64,000 nucleotides of DNA from NCBI RefSeq assembly GCF_001684975.1, contig NZ_MAYH01000023.1:62001-126000 (forward strand). The letters are read 5' to 3'. The position numbers and the translations under genes were made by a program. Below, piece after piece: positions 43,696 through 53,099 of the stretch. The notes beneath the pieces were generated by a model, which was not told the origin of the DNA, ran no database searches, and worked only from the letters and a program-made list of their open reading frames with translations. The DNA comes from Chryseobacterium artocarpi. GTDB lineage: Bacteria > Bacteroidota > Bacteroidia > Flavobacteriales > Weeksellaceae. How positions within the stretch are numbered: the first letter of the stretch is position 1; every line of letters begins with the position of its first letter.

Positions 43696-44613
43696 ATGAA
43701 AAAAATTCACACAATCGCTTTTTCTTTGTTAGCGGCATTATCCTTTGCCCAACAAACAGCTTCTTTTGAACATAACGAAGGATTTATAGAAGGAAATATC
43801 CATGGACAAGGAGACTGGATCAGTACTCCTACCGGAGGAACTCCTGAAAACGTTACTAATCAGATCATATCTGTTGATCGGGCTACAGACGGTGAACGTT
43901 CCTTGAAAATTGTAAAGGAGCCAGTCTTTGGAACCCAGTTTGATCCTATTATTGGAGCTTTTTATATTCCGCCAATACCGCTTGCTTATAATAACTTTTC
44001 GGTTTCGTTTGATATTAATATGTCGCATCTTAATGGGTCTATATTTGGCTTTCAGGGAATGGATAGTATCACTGAACAGTTTATTGTAAGATTAGACTTT
44101 GATAAAACAGGAGTTGTGAAGATATTAAGTTCTGTTTCCGGAATACCACAAATTATCTCTACAGGAGTGGTTTGGGTTCCAAATACCTGGTATAGAGTGA
44201 AGATGGTTGGCACAGCAATGGAAATCAAATATTATCTAAATGATACTTTAATTTACACAGGTACGGTAGTTAATTCATTAAATATAGATCAACTTCGTTT
44301 TGTACATGATAATACATTCGGAACGGCTTATTTTGATAATATTAAGATTAATAATGAAGTCGTATTGTCTGTTAAAGATTCGATAGTTAAAAATGATAAA
44401 ATTACTATATATCCTAATCCGGTGGAAGATTATCTCCATATAAAGTCAGAATCTAGGGCAAATAATGTTGAAATTTTCAATCTGGAAGGGCAGAAAATGG
44501 ATGTAATTTGCGGAGATAATATGATAAATGTAAAAAAACTTCCTCCAAATGTATATATTATGAAAGCGATAATTGATGGTGAAATTCAGTATCAAAAATT
44601 TATTAAAAAATAA
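43696..44613 (+). CDS. Secreted T9SS type A protein with LamG-like domain
   Basis: A 305-residue exported protein with signal peptide (KKIHTIAFSLLAALSFAQ), a concanavalin/LamG-like beta sandwich (about 20-225: SFEHNEGFIEGN, FSVSFDINMSHLN, WYRVKMVGTAMEIKYYLNDTLIYTG, AYFDNIKI) and a type A sorting domain (IYPNPVEDYLHI, VEIFNLEGQKM, LPPNVYIMKAI, final KK). Carbohydrate or protein binding is possible. It is closed by a very strong terminator. Confidence 0.85.
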   Translation: MKKIHTIAFSLLAALSFAQQTASFEHNEGFIEGNIHGQGDWISTPTGGTPENVTNQIISVDRATDGERSLKIVKEPVFGTQFDPIIGAFYIPPIPLAYNNFSVSFDINMSHLNGSIFGFQGMDSITEQFIVRLDFDKTGVVKILSSVSGIPQIISTGVVWVPNTWYRVKMVGTAMEIKYYLNDTLIYTGTVVNSLNIDQLRFVHDNTFGTAYFDNIKINNEVVLSVKDSIVKNDKITIYPNPVEDYLHIKSESRANNVEIFNLEGQKMDVICGDNMINVKKLPPNVYIMKAIIDGEIQYQKFIKK

Positions 44614-44635
44614 TTATGGTGTTGTAATTTATAAA

Positions 44636-44667
44636 CAGAGGCGTTTTCTTTGAAAACGCCTCTGTTA
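44636..44667 (+). terminator. Strong terminator
   Basis: Perfect 13-bp stem CAGAGGCGTTTTC / GAAAACGCCTCTG with loop TTT. Confidence 0.85.
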
Positions 44668-44873
44668 TTGTTGTTGATGATGTTTTTATTTGTGATTATT
44701 ATGATATTTTCTTTATTAATTATGTGTTTTTTATCTTTTATTGTTATTTAATTTTAAATGTTAATTTTATTTATTTTTTAATGGTAAATACTAATTATAG
44801 TTAATTTTTTTAACTAAATTACTTTTTTATTTGTATTTAAATTGCTAGTTTTACATGAACTAAAAAAAATATC

Positions 44874-45785
44874 ATGAAGAAAACTTTACTATTGGGTGCG
44901 TTTTTAGGATTATGCTCTTTAAATGCACAAACAACAATTTTTAATCAAACAGTTACAAGTGATAATGGGATCGTTGCTGATGCCTTGGCTAATGGAAACT
45001 TTGTTGCATCTGCGGATGACTTTAGGTTTACAAACCAAAACAGAGTCACAAAAGTTAAGGTGCTTGGCTTTCAGAATGCCGGAAATTTAGAAACTACTAT
45101 TGCAACGGGTGCAATGCTTTATATTTATGCAGATGCAGCTGGATCTCCTGCGGGTGTTCCTAATGGCGCAGGTACTCCAATTGCGGCAATAAATGTGGCT
45201 AAAGGAGCTCCAGGATACTCTTTAGTAAAAACACTTACGGGATATACTTTTGAAATTGATGTAACAGCTGCATTAAGTACTCCTGTTGTATTATCTGCTA
45301 ATACAAATTATTGGTTAGTGTTTGCTGCAAAAACAAATCAGACTGATTATGGAGCAAATAATGGAGCCAATGGCTTTAACTGGTTTTCAGGGCAAATCAA
45401 TGGAAGCCCTGCCAAACTTATAGATCCTATGAATGCTTTTGGGGCAGGAGCTACATCTTGGAGTAAAATATCAGACCTTACAGCAGAGCCAGCTTTTGAT
45501 GGTCTTGCATTTAGTATTGAAGGGCAAAATGCAACATTGGGAACTCATGAAATATTCAGTAATGTGAAAAAAATGACAGTCTCTCCTAATCCAACTACAG
45601 ATTATTTAAATATCACTTCTGTTGAAAAAATTAATTCTGTTGAAATTTTTGATATGAGTGGAAGAAAAGTGATTGTTAACTTAGATGGGAACAAAATTGA
45701 CGTGAGAAACCTGAACCCAGGAAGCTACATCATCAATATTGAAACTAAAGCAGGTAAAACTACTGAGAAATTCATAAAAAAATAA
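44874..45785 (+). CDS. Secreted T9SS type A protein
   Basis: A 303-residue exported protein with signal peptide (KKTLLLGAFLGLCSLNAQ). The central part (about 20-215) is beta-rich, with FVASADDFRFTNQNRVTKVKVLGF, ANTNYWLVFAA and AFDGLAFSIEGQ. The sorting domain is clear: VSPNPTTDYLNI, VEIFDMSGRKV, LNPGSYIINI, final KFIKK. The function of the central part is unknown. The upstream 260 nt are A+T-rich, with TAGTTTTA about 20 nt before the start. Confidence 0.82.
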   Translation: MKKTLLLGAFLGLCSLNAQTTIFNQTVTSDNGIVADALANGNFVASADDFRFTNQNRVTKVKVLGFQNAGNLETTIATGAMLYIYADAAGSPAGVPNGAGTPIAAINVAKGAPGYSLVKTLTGYTFEIDVTAALSTPVVLSANTNYWLVFAAKTNQTDYGANNGANGFNWFSGQINGSPAKLIDPMNAFGAGATSWSKISDLTAEPAFDGLAFSIEGQNATLGTHEIFSNVKKMTVSPNPTTDYLNITSVEKINSVEIFDMSGRKVIVNLDGNKIDVRNLNPGSYIINIETKAGKTTEKFIKK

Positions 45786-45809
45786 TAACTGATAAATCTT
45801 AGCATCAGT

Positions 45810-45837
45810 AAAACGCTCCAATTGGAGCGTTTTTGTT
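45810..45837 (+). terminator. Terminator
   Basis: Perfect stem AAAACGCTCCAA / TTGGAGCGTTTT with T run. Confidence 0.88.
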
Positions 45838-45864
45838 ATTTTAGGGAAATAAATTTTGAAGATT

Positions 45865-46572
45865 ATGGCAGAGAATAAAACGGCTTATATAACAGGCGGA
45901 ACTAAAGGAATAGGCTTTGGAATTGCTAAAATTTTGCTTGAAAATGGTATTTCGGTAGCATTTTCTGGGAGAAAAAGAGAGGATGTTATGAAAGCAGAGG
46001 AAGATCTTAAGCAATATTCAGACAATGTATTGGGGATTGTTTCGGATGTGAGAAGTCTGGAAAGTGAGCAGGAAGCGATTAAATATATATTAGAAAAATT
46101 CGGCAGGCTGGATTATGTAATTGCGAATGCTGGCTTAGGGATCTTTAAACCTGTAGATGAACTTACCGCTGAAGAATGGAATAATATGATAGAAACCAAC
46201 CTTACAGGTGTTTTTTATACCTTAAAAGCTTCCGTAGAAGAACTTAAGAAGACGGAAGGGTATTATATTACTATTTCAAGTCTTGCAGGAGCGAACTTCT
46301 TTGAAAACGGAACAGGCTACAATGCATCAAAGTTCGGAGTGGTAGGTTTCACACAAGCAGTCATGATTGATCTGAGAAAATATAATATCAAATCTACAGT
46401 GATTATGCCAGGGTCAGTGGCTACACATTTTAACGGAAATATTCCATCGGAAAAAGACAATTGGAAAATTCAGCCGGAAGATATGGGGAATCTGATATTA
46501 GATATTTTAAAGATGAATTCGAGGGTTCTGCCTAGTAAAATTGAGTTTAGAGCAACAAAACCAGCAAAGTAA
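45865..46572 (+). CDS. Short-chain dehydrogenase/reductase
   Basis: A 235-residue classical SDR. NAD(P) motif TGGTKGIGFG (about 9-18), NAG in VIANAGLG, and the active-site Ser (SSLAG), Tyr-x-x-x-Lys (YNASKF). The TTG-start version at 45856 adds three residues and is rejected. The substrate is unknown. It has the basic SDR size and no extra domain. Confidence 0.88.
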   Translation: MAENKTAYITGGTKGIGFGIAKILLENGISVAFSGRKREDVMKAEEDLKQYSDNVLGIVSDVRSLESEQEAIKYILEKFGRLDYVIANAGLGIFKPVDELTAEEWNNMIETNLTGVFYTLKASVEELKKTEGYYITISSLAGANFFENGTGYNASKFGVVGFTQAVMIDLRKYNIKSTVIMPGSVATHFNGNIPSEKDNWKIQPEDMGNLILDILKMNSRVLPSKIEFRATKPAK

Positions 46573-46606
46573 ATACTTCTAATGTATTGAATAATAATTT
46601 AGTAAG

Positions 46607-46624
46607 TATTATGCATGCATAATA
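46607..46624. promoter_or_regulatory. 18-nt perfect palindrome upstream of etfBA
   Basis: TATTATGCATGCATAATA, a complete palindrome 97 nt before etfB. It may be an operator for a dimeric regulator. It is not followed by a T run. Confidence 0.5.
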
Positions 46625-46720
46625 TATTTTTTATTTATATTAGCAAAAATTAATTCAAACAAAATCTCTGCATAAACTGTCATGATTTTATGCTAAAAGA
46701 GAAAAAATAAAATAGTACAC

Positions 46721-47467
46721 ATGAAAATATTAGTTTGTATTAGTAGTGTTCCGGATACTACTTCCAAAATTAACTTTACAGCAGACAAATCTGCTTTCGA
46801 CAAAAACGGAATTCAGTGGGTAATCAACCCTCTTGACGAATTTGCGTTGACAAAAGCGGTTAAACTTCAGGAATCTCAAGGAGCGACTGTAACAGTAATC
46901 AACGTAGGAGATGCTGCTACAGAACCTGTAATCAGAAAAGCTTTAGCAATTGGTGCTAACGATGCAGTAAGAGTAAACCTTGATCCAAAAGACAGCTATT
47001 CTACAGCAAAAGAAATTGCTGCAGTAGCTCAAAACGGAGGATATGACCTTATCCTTTGTGGAAAAGAATCAATCGATTATAACGGTGGTTCAGTTCCGGG
47101 AATGGTAGCTCAGTTATTAAACCAACCTTTCGTAAATGCATCTGTAGGATTAGATGTAAACGGAAGTGAGGCGACTGCAGTAAGAGAAATCGAAGGAGGA
47201 AAAGAAACTATTTCTGTTAAATTACCTGCTGTAATTGCAGGACAGAAAGGATTAGTAGACGAAAAAGATCTTATCATTCCAAATATGAGAGGGATTATGT
47301 CTGCAAGAACAAAGCCTTTACAAGTAGTAGAACCTACTTCTTCTGAAGTGAAAGTTCAGGGAGTATCTTATGACAGTGTTCCGCCAAGAGCAGCTGTGAA
47401 AATGGTTTCTCCAGACAATTTGGATGAATTAGTAAGATTACTTCATGAAGAAGCTAAAGTAATCTAA
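46721..47467 (+). CDS. etfB: Electron transfer flavoprotein beta subunit
   Basis: A 248-residue ETF beta. N-terminal MKILVCISSVPDTTSKI, NPLDEFALTKAVKL, and VREIEGGKETISVKLPAVI are typical of the AMP-binding subunit. It passes electrons from acyl-CoA dehydrogenases to ETF-quinone oxidoreductase. It is 41 nt before etfA. The promoter is not obvious. Confidence 0.95.
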   Translation: MKILVCISSVPDTTSKINFTADKSAFDKNGIQWVINPLDEFALTKAVKLQESQGATVTVINVGDAATEPVIRKALAIGANDAVRVNLDPKDSYSTAKEIAAVAQNGGYDLILCGKESIDYNGGSVPGMVAQLLNQPFVNASVGLDVNGSEATAVREIEGGKETISVKLPAVIAGQKGLVDEKDLIIPNMRGIMSARTKPLQVVEPTSSEVKVQGVSYDSVPPRAAVKMVSPDNLDELVRLLHEEAKVI

Positions 47468-47508
47468 TCTTTAAATTTTCAACCTTTTAATTTTTTAAAT
47501 TTAAAACA

Positions 47509-48456
47509 ATGGCAGTATTCGTATACGCAGAAAATATAAACGGAGTTTACAAAAAAGCAGCTTTCGAAGCAGTTTCTTACGCAAAAGCTATTGCTGATAA
47601 AGCTGGAGATACAGTTACAGCAATCTCTGTAAACCCTACTGATTCTTCAGATTTATTATACAAATATGGAGCATCAAACGTTATCAATATCAAAGACGAA
47701 GGTCTTAAAAACTTCTCAGCTAAAGCTTTTGCTCAGGCTGTAAATGAAGTGGTAGATGGAAATATCATCGTTTTCCCTCATACTACAGACGCTTCATCTA
47801 TCGCTCCAATGCTTGCAGTAATGAAGAACTATTCTTTAATTACTAATGCTTTAGAGGCGCCGGAAAGCCTTTCTCCTTTCCAGGTGAAGAGAAGAGCATT
47901 CTCAGGAAAAGGATTCATGCATGCAAGAGCTGAAGGAAACGGAGTAATTGTTACTGTTTCTCAAAACGCATTCGGTGTTAAAGAAAACGCAGTATCAGGT
48001 ACAGAAGAAGTGAAAAACCTATCAGTAGCTAATGAAGATACTAAAGTAATTTCTCACGAACAAAGTTCAGGTAAATTAGATCTTAAAGAAGCAGAAGTAG
48101 TAGTTTCTGCAGGTAGAGGTATGAAAGGTCCTGAAAACTGGGGAATGATTGAAGAGTTAGCAAACGTTTTAGGAGCTGCTACAGCTTGTTCTAAGCCGGT
48201 TTCTGACATCGGATGGAGACCTCATACTGAACACGTAGGACAAACAGGTAAAGCAATTGCACCAAACTTATATGTTGCTGTAGGTATTTCTGGAGCTATT
48301 CAGCACTTAGCTGGAGTAAACTCTTCAAAAACTATTGTAGTAATCAACAATGACGCTGAAGCACCATTCTTCAAGTCTGCAGATTACGGGGTAGTAGGAG
48401 ATGCTTTCCAGATTATTCCTGCATTAACAGAGAAAATTAAAGCAATCAAAGGATAG
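47509..48456 (+). CDS. etfA: Electron transfer flavoprotein alpha subunit
   Basis: A 315-residue ETF alpha that binds FAD. The C-terminal FAD domain (about 195-315) has SAGRGMKGPENWGMIEELA, ASKPVSD-like ACSKPVSDIGW, GQTGKAIAPNLYVAVGISGAIQH and GDAFQIIPALTEKI. It forms the ETF heterodimer with the preceding gene. A repeat follows. Confidence 0.95.
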   Translation: MAVFVYAENINGVYKKAAFEAVSYAKAIADKAGDTVTAISVNPTDSSDLLYKYGASNVINIKDEGLKNFSAKAFAQAVNEVVDGNIIVFPHTTDASSIAPMLAVMKNYSLITNALEAPESLSPFQVKRRAFSGKGFMHARAEGNGVIVTVSQNAFGVKENAVSGTEEVKNLSVANEDTKVISHEQSSGKLDLKEAEVVVSAGRGMKGPENWGMIEELANVLGAATACSKPVSDIGWRPHTEHVGQTGKAIAPNLYVAVGISGAIQHLAGVNSSKTIVVINNDAEAPFFKSADYGVVGDAFQIIPALTEKIKAIKG

Positions 48457-48457
48457 A

Positions 48458-48556
48458 ATTTAATGGTGAATAGCTAACTTTCTTTGTCTGGTGATATTAA
48501 TCATTCTCCTGCAAAGCAAAATTAACGATTGACCATTGATAATCATAATAATACAA
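48458..48556. repeat. Intergenic repeat, CAAAGCAAAATTA family (copy 2)
   Basis: Contains TGGTGAATAGCTAAC and, inverted, ATTCTCCTGCAAAGCAAAAT, TAACGATTGACCATTGATAA. It matches the right half of 37797-37888. It lies in the etfA-48636 gap. Confidence 0.5.
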
Positions 48557-48557
48557 T

Positions 48558-48586
48558 AAAAGCTCGGCTTTCCGGGCTTTTATTTT
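48558..48586 (+). terminator. Terminator of etfBA
   Basis: AAAGCTCGG / CCGGGCTTT with a short loop, followed by TTATTTTT. Confidence 0.7.
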
Positions 48587-48622
48587 TGTGTAAAAAAGTG
48601 AAAACACAACAAAAAATTAATC

Positions 48623-48630
48623 TATATTTG
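48623..48630 (+). promoter_or_regulatory. -7 element giving a leaderless message
   Basis: TATATTTG, 5 nt before the ATG at 48636. No clear -33 is seen at the expected site. Confidence 0.55.
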
Positions 48631-48635
48631 TAGCT

Positions 48636-49235
48636 ATGGATTATAAACAGCTAATTATTCGCGGAATATCATACAGCCAGACCCAATCTGGAGCGTATGC
48701 ATTGTTACTGGAGCATGAAGAAACACACATAAAATTACCTGTTGTTATAGGAAATTTCGAAGCTCAGTCGATCTCTCTTGGACTAGAAAAAGATATCCAT
48801 CCACCGCGCCCTCTTACTCATGACCTCTTCACAAAATTTATAGTTTCTGCCAATTATGAACTGATTTCTGTAATAATTTATCAGATTGTAGATGGCGTTT
48901 TCTTTTCAAATATCAACTTTAAGAATAAAGTTACCGAAGAAGAATTGATTCTTGATGCAAGAACTTCTGATGCCGTAGCTATGGCTGTAAGATTCGATGC
49001 TCCTATTTTTACTACACAGCAGGTTCTGAATGAAGCTGGAATCTTATTAGAATTAGAAGATGTTTCAAGAGAAGAACAAACCTTTTCAGAAACAGTACAG
49101 ACTGAAGATACTCTGAAATCCCTTTCTATGGATGAACTTCAGAAGTTATTGGATGATGCCGTTAAAGAAGAAGATTATGATACAGCCCTTGAAATTCAGG
49201 AAGAAATCAAGAGGAGGAAAAAGAAAATTGACTAA
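48636..49235 (+). CDS. Bifunctional nuclease family protein (DUF151) with UVR domain
   Basis: A 199-residue protein: DUF151 nuclease domain (about 1-130, with LLLEHEETHIKLPVVIGNFEAQSI, RPLTHDLF, LDARTSDAVAMAVRF), a short spacer, and a C-terminal UVR helix pair (about 158-196, ELQKLLDDAVKEEDYDTALEIQEEIKRR). Plant homologues show DNase and RNase activity. It is 22 nt before the nucleoside permease. Confidence 0.9.
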   Translation: MDYKQLIIRGISYSQTQSGAYALLLEHEETHIKLPVVIGNFEAQSISLGLEKDIHPPRPLTHDLFTKFIVSANYELISVIIYQIVDGVFFSNINFKNKVTEEELILDARTSDAVAMAVRFDAPIFTTQQVLNEAGILLELEDVSREEQTFSETVQTEDTLKSLSMDELQKLLDDAVKEEDYDTALEIQEEIKRRKKKID

Positions 49236-49257
49236 AGAGATACTTTTTATATAAACT

Positions 49258-50640
49258 ATGAATTTAAAATTACGACTGACCATCCTCAGTTTTCTTCAAT
49301 TTTTTGTTTGGGGAGCGTGGCTGATTACGATGGCGAACTTTTGGTTTGGTACAAAGCATTGGGACGGAACTCAGTTTGGAGCTGTTTTCGGAACAATGGG
49401 AATCGCTTCCATTTTTATGCCTACCATTACTGGGATTATTGCCGATCGTTGGATAAATGCCGAGCGAATCTTCTCAGTATTACACATCCTTTACGGGGCT
49501 ATGCTTTTTATACTGCCACATTCAGCTGATCCGAACTCATTTTTTTCGGTAATGCTTGTTGCAATGTGTTTTTATATGCCAACTATTGCCCTTACCAATT
49601 CAATTTCCTATACCATTCTAAAAAATAACGGACTGGATGTAGTAAAAGATTTTCCACCAATTCGTGTATGGGGTACTATTGGGTTTATTGTGGCAATGTG
49701 GATTACAAACCTTAGTGGAAATAAAGCTACAGAAGGACAATTTTATATCGGAGGAGCAGTAGCTATATTTTTAGGGATTTACGCTCTTACTTTACCAAAA
49801 TGCCCACCACAGAAATTAATTGATAAAGATGCACCATTATCTGAACAGCTGGGATTAAATGCTTTTAAGCTTTTCGGAAATTATAAAATGGCGTTATTCT
49901 TCTTGTTCTCAATGCTTCTGGGGGCAGCACTTCAGTTGACAAACGCTTATGGTGATGTATTCTTAAGTGAATTTGCTCATTTTCCAAAATATGCAGACTC
50001 GTTTGTAGTACAGAGATCTACGATTATTATGTCGATATCTCAGGTATCAGAAACATTATTTATTCTCGCAATCCCTTTCTTCCTTAAGAAATTTGGAATT
50101 AAAAAAGTAATGTTGATGTCCATGTTGGCATGGGTACTTAGATTCGGGTTCTTTGCTTATGGAGTTCCGGATGGATTGGGGCTATCTTTGATCATTCTTT
50201 CATGTGTTGTTTACGGAATGGCTTTTGATTTCTTTAATATCTCAGGCTCTCTTTTCGTAGAGACTACAACAGATAAAAAGATCCGTTCATCTGCACAAGG
50301 TTTATTTATGATGATGACGAATGGATTTGGAGCCGTTTTTGGTAGTTATATTGCAGGCTGGGCTATTGATAAATTCTTTACTCATAAGTTTAATACCGCA
50401 ACAGAATTATCAACTTATCTGGAAACAACATCAGATAATCCTACATTCTTACAAATTCTAAAGAATAGTTTTAATGCGGTTGTCAACTCAGACGGAACAC
50501 TTTCTACCGTTGTAATGGTAAAAGACTGGCACCAGATTTGGCTGTCATTCGCTATCTATTCATTGGTTTTAGCAATATTCTTTGCCGTTTTGTTTAAACA
50601 CAAGCATAAACCTGAAGACGTTTCATCAGTGAAACATTAA
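49258..50640 (+). CDS. NupG-family nucleoside:H+ symporter
   Basis: A 460-residue MFS permease with about 12 helices. N-terminal FLQFFVWGAWLITMANFWF, a PTITGIIADRWINAERIF loop, and QVSETLFILAIPFFLKKFGIKKV are typical of nucleoside permeases such as NupG/XapB. It imports nucleosides across the inner membrane. It follows the bifunctional nuclease with a gap of 22 nt, so cotranscription is likely. Confidence 0.88.
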   Translation: MNLKLRLTILSFLQFFVWGAWLITMANFWFGTKHWDGTQFGAVFGTMGIASIFMPTITGIIADRWINAERIFSVLHILYGAMLFILPHSADPNSFFSVMLVAMCFYMPTIALTNSISYTILKNNGLDVVKDFPPIRVWGTIGFIVAMWITNLSGNKATEGQFYIGGAVAIFLGIYALTLPKCPPQKLIDKDAPLSEQLGLNAFKLFGNYKMALFFLFSMLLGAALQLTNAYGDVFLSEFAHFPKYADSFVVQRSTIIMSISQVSETLFILAIPFFLKKFGIKKVMLMSMLAWVLRFGFFAYGVPDGLGLSLIILSCVVYGMAFDFFNISGSLFVETTTDKKIRSSAQGLFMMMTNGFGAVFGSYIAGWAIDKFFTHKFNTATELSTYLETTSDNPTFLQILKNSFNAVVNSDGTLSTVVMVKDWHQIWLSFAIYSLVLAIFFAVLFKHKHKPEDVSSVKH

Positions 50641-50664
50641 TTCAGTAAAAAATAAACGATATTC

Positions 50665-50699
50665 AATTGCACTTTCGATAAGAGAGTGCAATTTTTTTG
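50665..50699 (+). terminator. Terminator
   Basis: AATTGCACTTTC / GAGAGTGCAATT with GATAA loop and T run, 25 nt after the permease. Confidence 0.82.
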
Positions 50700-50938
50700 T
50701 TTTAAATCGTTTCATAATTAAATTTTAGATGTTGATAAGCATAAAAAGTGCTTTCAAAATTATGATAATGATGATTTTGATGTTTTGTACTTGTTAATAT
50801 ATTGTTAATATTGTTGTTGAATATTTATTTTTTTACAGGTTTTATTATGACTAATGATTGTTAGGGAAGATAATTACATGTTTGGAAACAGATGATTTGA
50901 AAATGTGTTTTTTTTTGTATTTTGGCACTTTAGTAAAT

Positions 50939-51343
50939 ATGAAAAATATTCAGTTATTAGGATTGTTATTCGTGGTTGTAGGGAGTTTTCTGCCTTTGGT
51001 TCATGTTCCTATTATTGGAAACTGGAATTATTGGAAACTAGACCACTATTTGGCTATAGCATGCTGGATCTTTACAGCCTGTGCAGTCTTTGGAATTGTA
51101 AATAACAGCGCAAAAATTGTAAGATTTTTTGGAATTCTGCTTATCCTTTTATTCGTATTCACCCTGATTGCCGTTAAAATGCAGTCTTTAGAATACTTCA
51201 GCTTTTTACCCTTTAAATCCTGGAGAGAAACATTTGCAGGAGTGGTTAAATTAAAATGGGGCTGGATAGTAGAGTTTTTAGGCGCTTTTATGATGGTTTT
51301 ACCAGGAAATAATAAAAAAGTAAATCAACGTACACAAATTTAG
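50939..51343 (+). CDS. Small multi-pass membrane protein
   Basis: A 134-residue protein when started at 50939; the longer form from 50858 would run through the promoter region. It has about four hydrophobic segments (LLGLLFVVVGSFLPLVH, LAIACWIFTACAVFGIV, FFGILLILLFVFTLIAV, WIVEFLGAFMMVLPG). I do not recognise a family. The NWNYWKLDHY loop is notable. It is 2 nt from the next gene, an operon pair. Confidence 0.7.
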   Translation: MKNIQLLGLLFVVVGSFLPLVHVPIIGNWNYWKLDHYLAIACWIFTACAVFGIVNNSAKIVRFFGILLILLFVFTLIAVKMQSLEYFSFLPFKSWRETFAGVVKLKWGWIVEFLGAFMMVLPGNNKKVNQRTQI

Positions 51344-51345
51344 AT

Positions 51346-51756
51346 ATGAGGCTTTTTAAAGTACTTTCAACAGGATTTTTACTATTGGCAGTTTCTCAGA
51401 TTAAAGCTCAGGAATCTGCTCAGAAAAAACCGGATAACCCAGTTAAATGCTCAAATATAAAGGAAGGTAAATTTATCAGAGCAAATTATCCGGAAGCTAT
51501 ATGGCATATGACCATTAAAGATAATGTTCAGACAGAATATTTCAATAACGGAAAAGATTATATAAAATCTACTTTGGTTTTTGTAGATGACTGTAACTAC
51601 AAATCAGTCGTTATGGAAAAAACAGATAAAAATGATCCCGCTCAGATCGGAGATGTTTTCAATAATAAAGTTGTCGCTACTCAGGATAATCTTTTGAAAA
51701 TTAATACGAAGATTGAAGGCTCACAGTTTGATGTGGTCTATATAAAAGTAAAATAA
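51346..51756 (+). CDS. Secreted protein of unknown function
   Basis: A 136-residue protein with signal peptide (FKVLSTGFLLLAVSQIKAQ) and a small beta-rich mature part: KCSNIKEGKFIRANY, WHMTIKDNVQTEYFNNGKD, STLVFVDDCNYKSVVME. Two Cys (Cys35 and Cys86 or so) could pair. I recognise the pattern as one of several Bacteroidetes periplasmic proteins but cannot name a function. Confidence 0.7.
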   Translation: MRLFKVLSTGFLLLAVSQIKAQESAQKKPDNPVKCSNIKEGKFIRANYPEAIWHMTIKDNVQTEYFNNGKDYIKSTLVFVDDCNYKSVVMEKTDKNDPAQIGDVFNNKVVATQDNLLKINTKIEGSQFDVVYIKVK

Positions 51757-51814
51757 ATTTAATAATAAAAGTGAAACTAAGGTTTCATTTAGTAAAAAAA
51801 TAAAAATTATATAC

Positions 51815-52993
51815 ATGAAAGAAGTATTCATTGTTTCCGCAGTAAGAACTCCAATGGGAAGTTTTATGGGAAGTTTGTCAACAGTTCCGGCTACTAAATT
51901 AGGAGCAACTGCTGTAAAAGGAGCATTAGATAAAATTGGTTTAGATCCTGCAAACGTTCAGGAAATTTATATGGGAAATGTGCTACAGGCAGGAGAAGGA
52001 CAGGCTCCGGCTCGTCAGGTGGCATTAGGAGCTGGTCTTTCTGTTAACACTCCTTCCACTACAGTAAACAAAGTTTGTGCTTCAGGAATGAAGGCTGTTA
52101 CAATGGCTGCTCAGGCAATTAAAGCAGGAGACGCAGAAGTAATTGTTGCAGGTGGTATGGAAAATATGTCTTTAGTTCCTCACTATTATAATGCTAGAGT
52201 AGCTACAAAACTTGGTGATATCAAAATGCAGGATGGTATGGTGCTTGACGGTCTTACTGATGTTTATAACAAAGTACATATGGGAGTATGTGCAGAGAAA
52301 TGTGCAGTAGACTATAGCATTACAAGAGAAGATCAGGATAACTTCGCGATAGAATCTTATAAAAGATCAGCAAAAGCTTGGAGCGAAGGAAAGTTTACTG
52401 AAGAAATAGTACCGGTTTCTATTCCTCAAAGAAAAGGAGAGCCAGTAATCTTTGCTGAAGATGAAGAGTACAAAGCGGTAAACTTCGACAGAATTTCAAC
52501 ACTTCCTACAGTTTTCAAAAAAGAAGAAGGAACAGTAACAGCGGCTAACGCATCTACATTGAATGATGGTGCATCTGCTTTAATCCTTGTTTCAAAAGAA
52601 AAAATGGAAGAATTAGGATTAAAGCCATTAGCAAAGATCGTTTCTTACGCTGACGCAGCACAAGAACCTGAAAACTTTACAACTGCTCCGGCTAAAGCTT
52701 TACCTATTGCCCTTAAAAAAGCAGGATTAGAAGTATCAGATATTGATTTCTTTGAATTTAACGAAGCTTTCTCTGTAGTAGGATTGGCAAATAATAAAAT
52801 CTTAGGATTAGACGCTTCCAAAGTAAACGTAAACGGAGGTGCTGTAGCGCTAGGACACCCACTGGGAAGTTCTGGCTCAAGAATCATCGTTACTTTGATC
52901 AACGTATTAAAGCAGAATAATGCAAAATATGGTGCTGCAGCTATCTGTAACGGTGGTGGTGGAGCTTCTGCTATCGTGATTGAAAATATCTAA
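51815..52993 (+). CDS. Acetyl-CoA C-acyltransferase (thiolase)
   Basis: A 392-residue thiolase. Acyl-accepting Cys88 is in NKVCASGMKAV, His348 in GHPLGSSG, and the base Cys378 in CNGGGGAS. It condenses or splits acetyl-CoA/3-ketoacyl-CoA. Whether beta-oxidation (with ETF upstream) or acetoacetyl-CoA for the mevalonate pathway is meant cannot be told. Length and motifs are normal. Confidence 0.94.
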   Translation: MKEVFIVSAVRTPMGSFMGSLSTVPATKLGATAVKGALDKIGLDPANVQEIYMGNVLQAGEGQAPARQVALGAGLSVNTPSTTVNKVCASGMKAVTMAAQAIKAGDAEVIVAGGMENMSLVPHYYNARVATKLGDIKMQDGMVLDGLTDVYNKVHMGVCAEKCAVDYSITREDQDNFAIESYKRSAKAWSEGKFTEEIVPVSIPQRKGEPVIFAEDEEYKAVNFDRISTLPTVFKKEEGTVTAANASTLNDGASALILVSKEKMEELGLKPLAKIVSYADAAQEPENFTTAPAKALPIALKKAGLEVSDIDFFEFNEAFSVVGLANNKILGLDASKVNVNGGAVALGHPLGSSGSRIIVTLINVLKQNNAKYGAAAICNGGGGASAIVIENI

Positions 52994-53070
52994 TATTCTG
53001 TCTCAGAATATATTGCCATTAAGGAATCGATAATTTTTTTAAAAACTTATCCATTTCTTAATGGTTTTTT

Positions 53071-53078
53071 TATTTTTG
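53071..53078 (+). promoter_or_regulatory. Candidate -7 element
   Basis: TATTTTTG, 21 nt before the MFS gene at 53100, just after a weak hairpin (CCATTAAG / CTTAATGG) that may end the thiolase transcript. Confidence 0.45.
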
Positions 53079-53099
53079 TGCTACTAATATTTATTTGAA

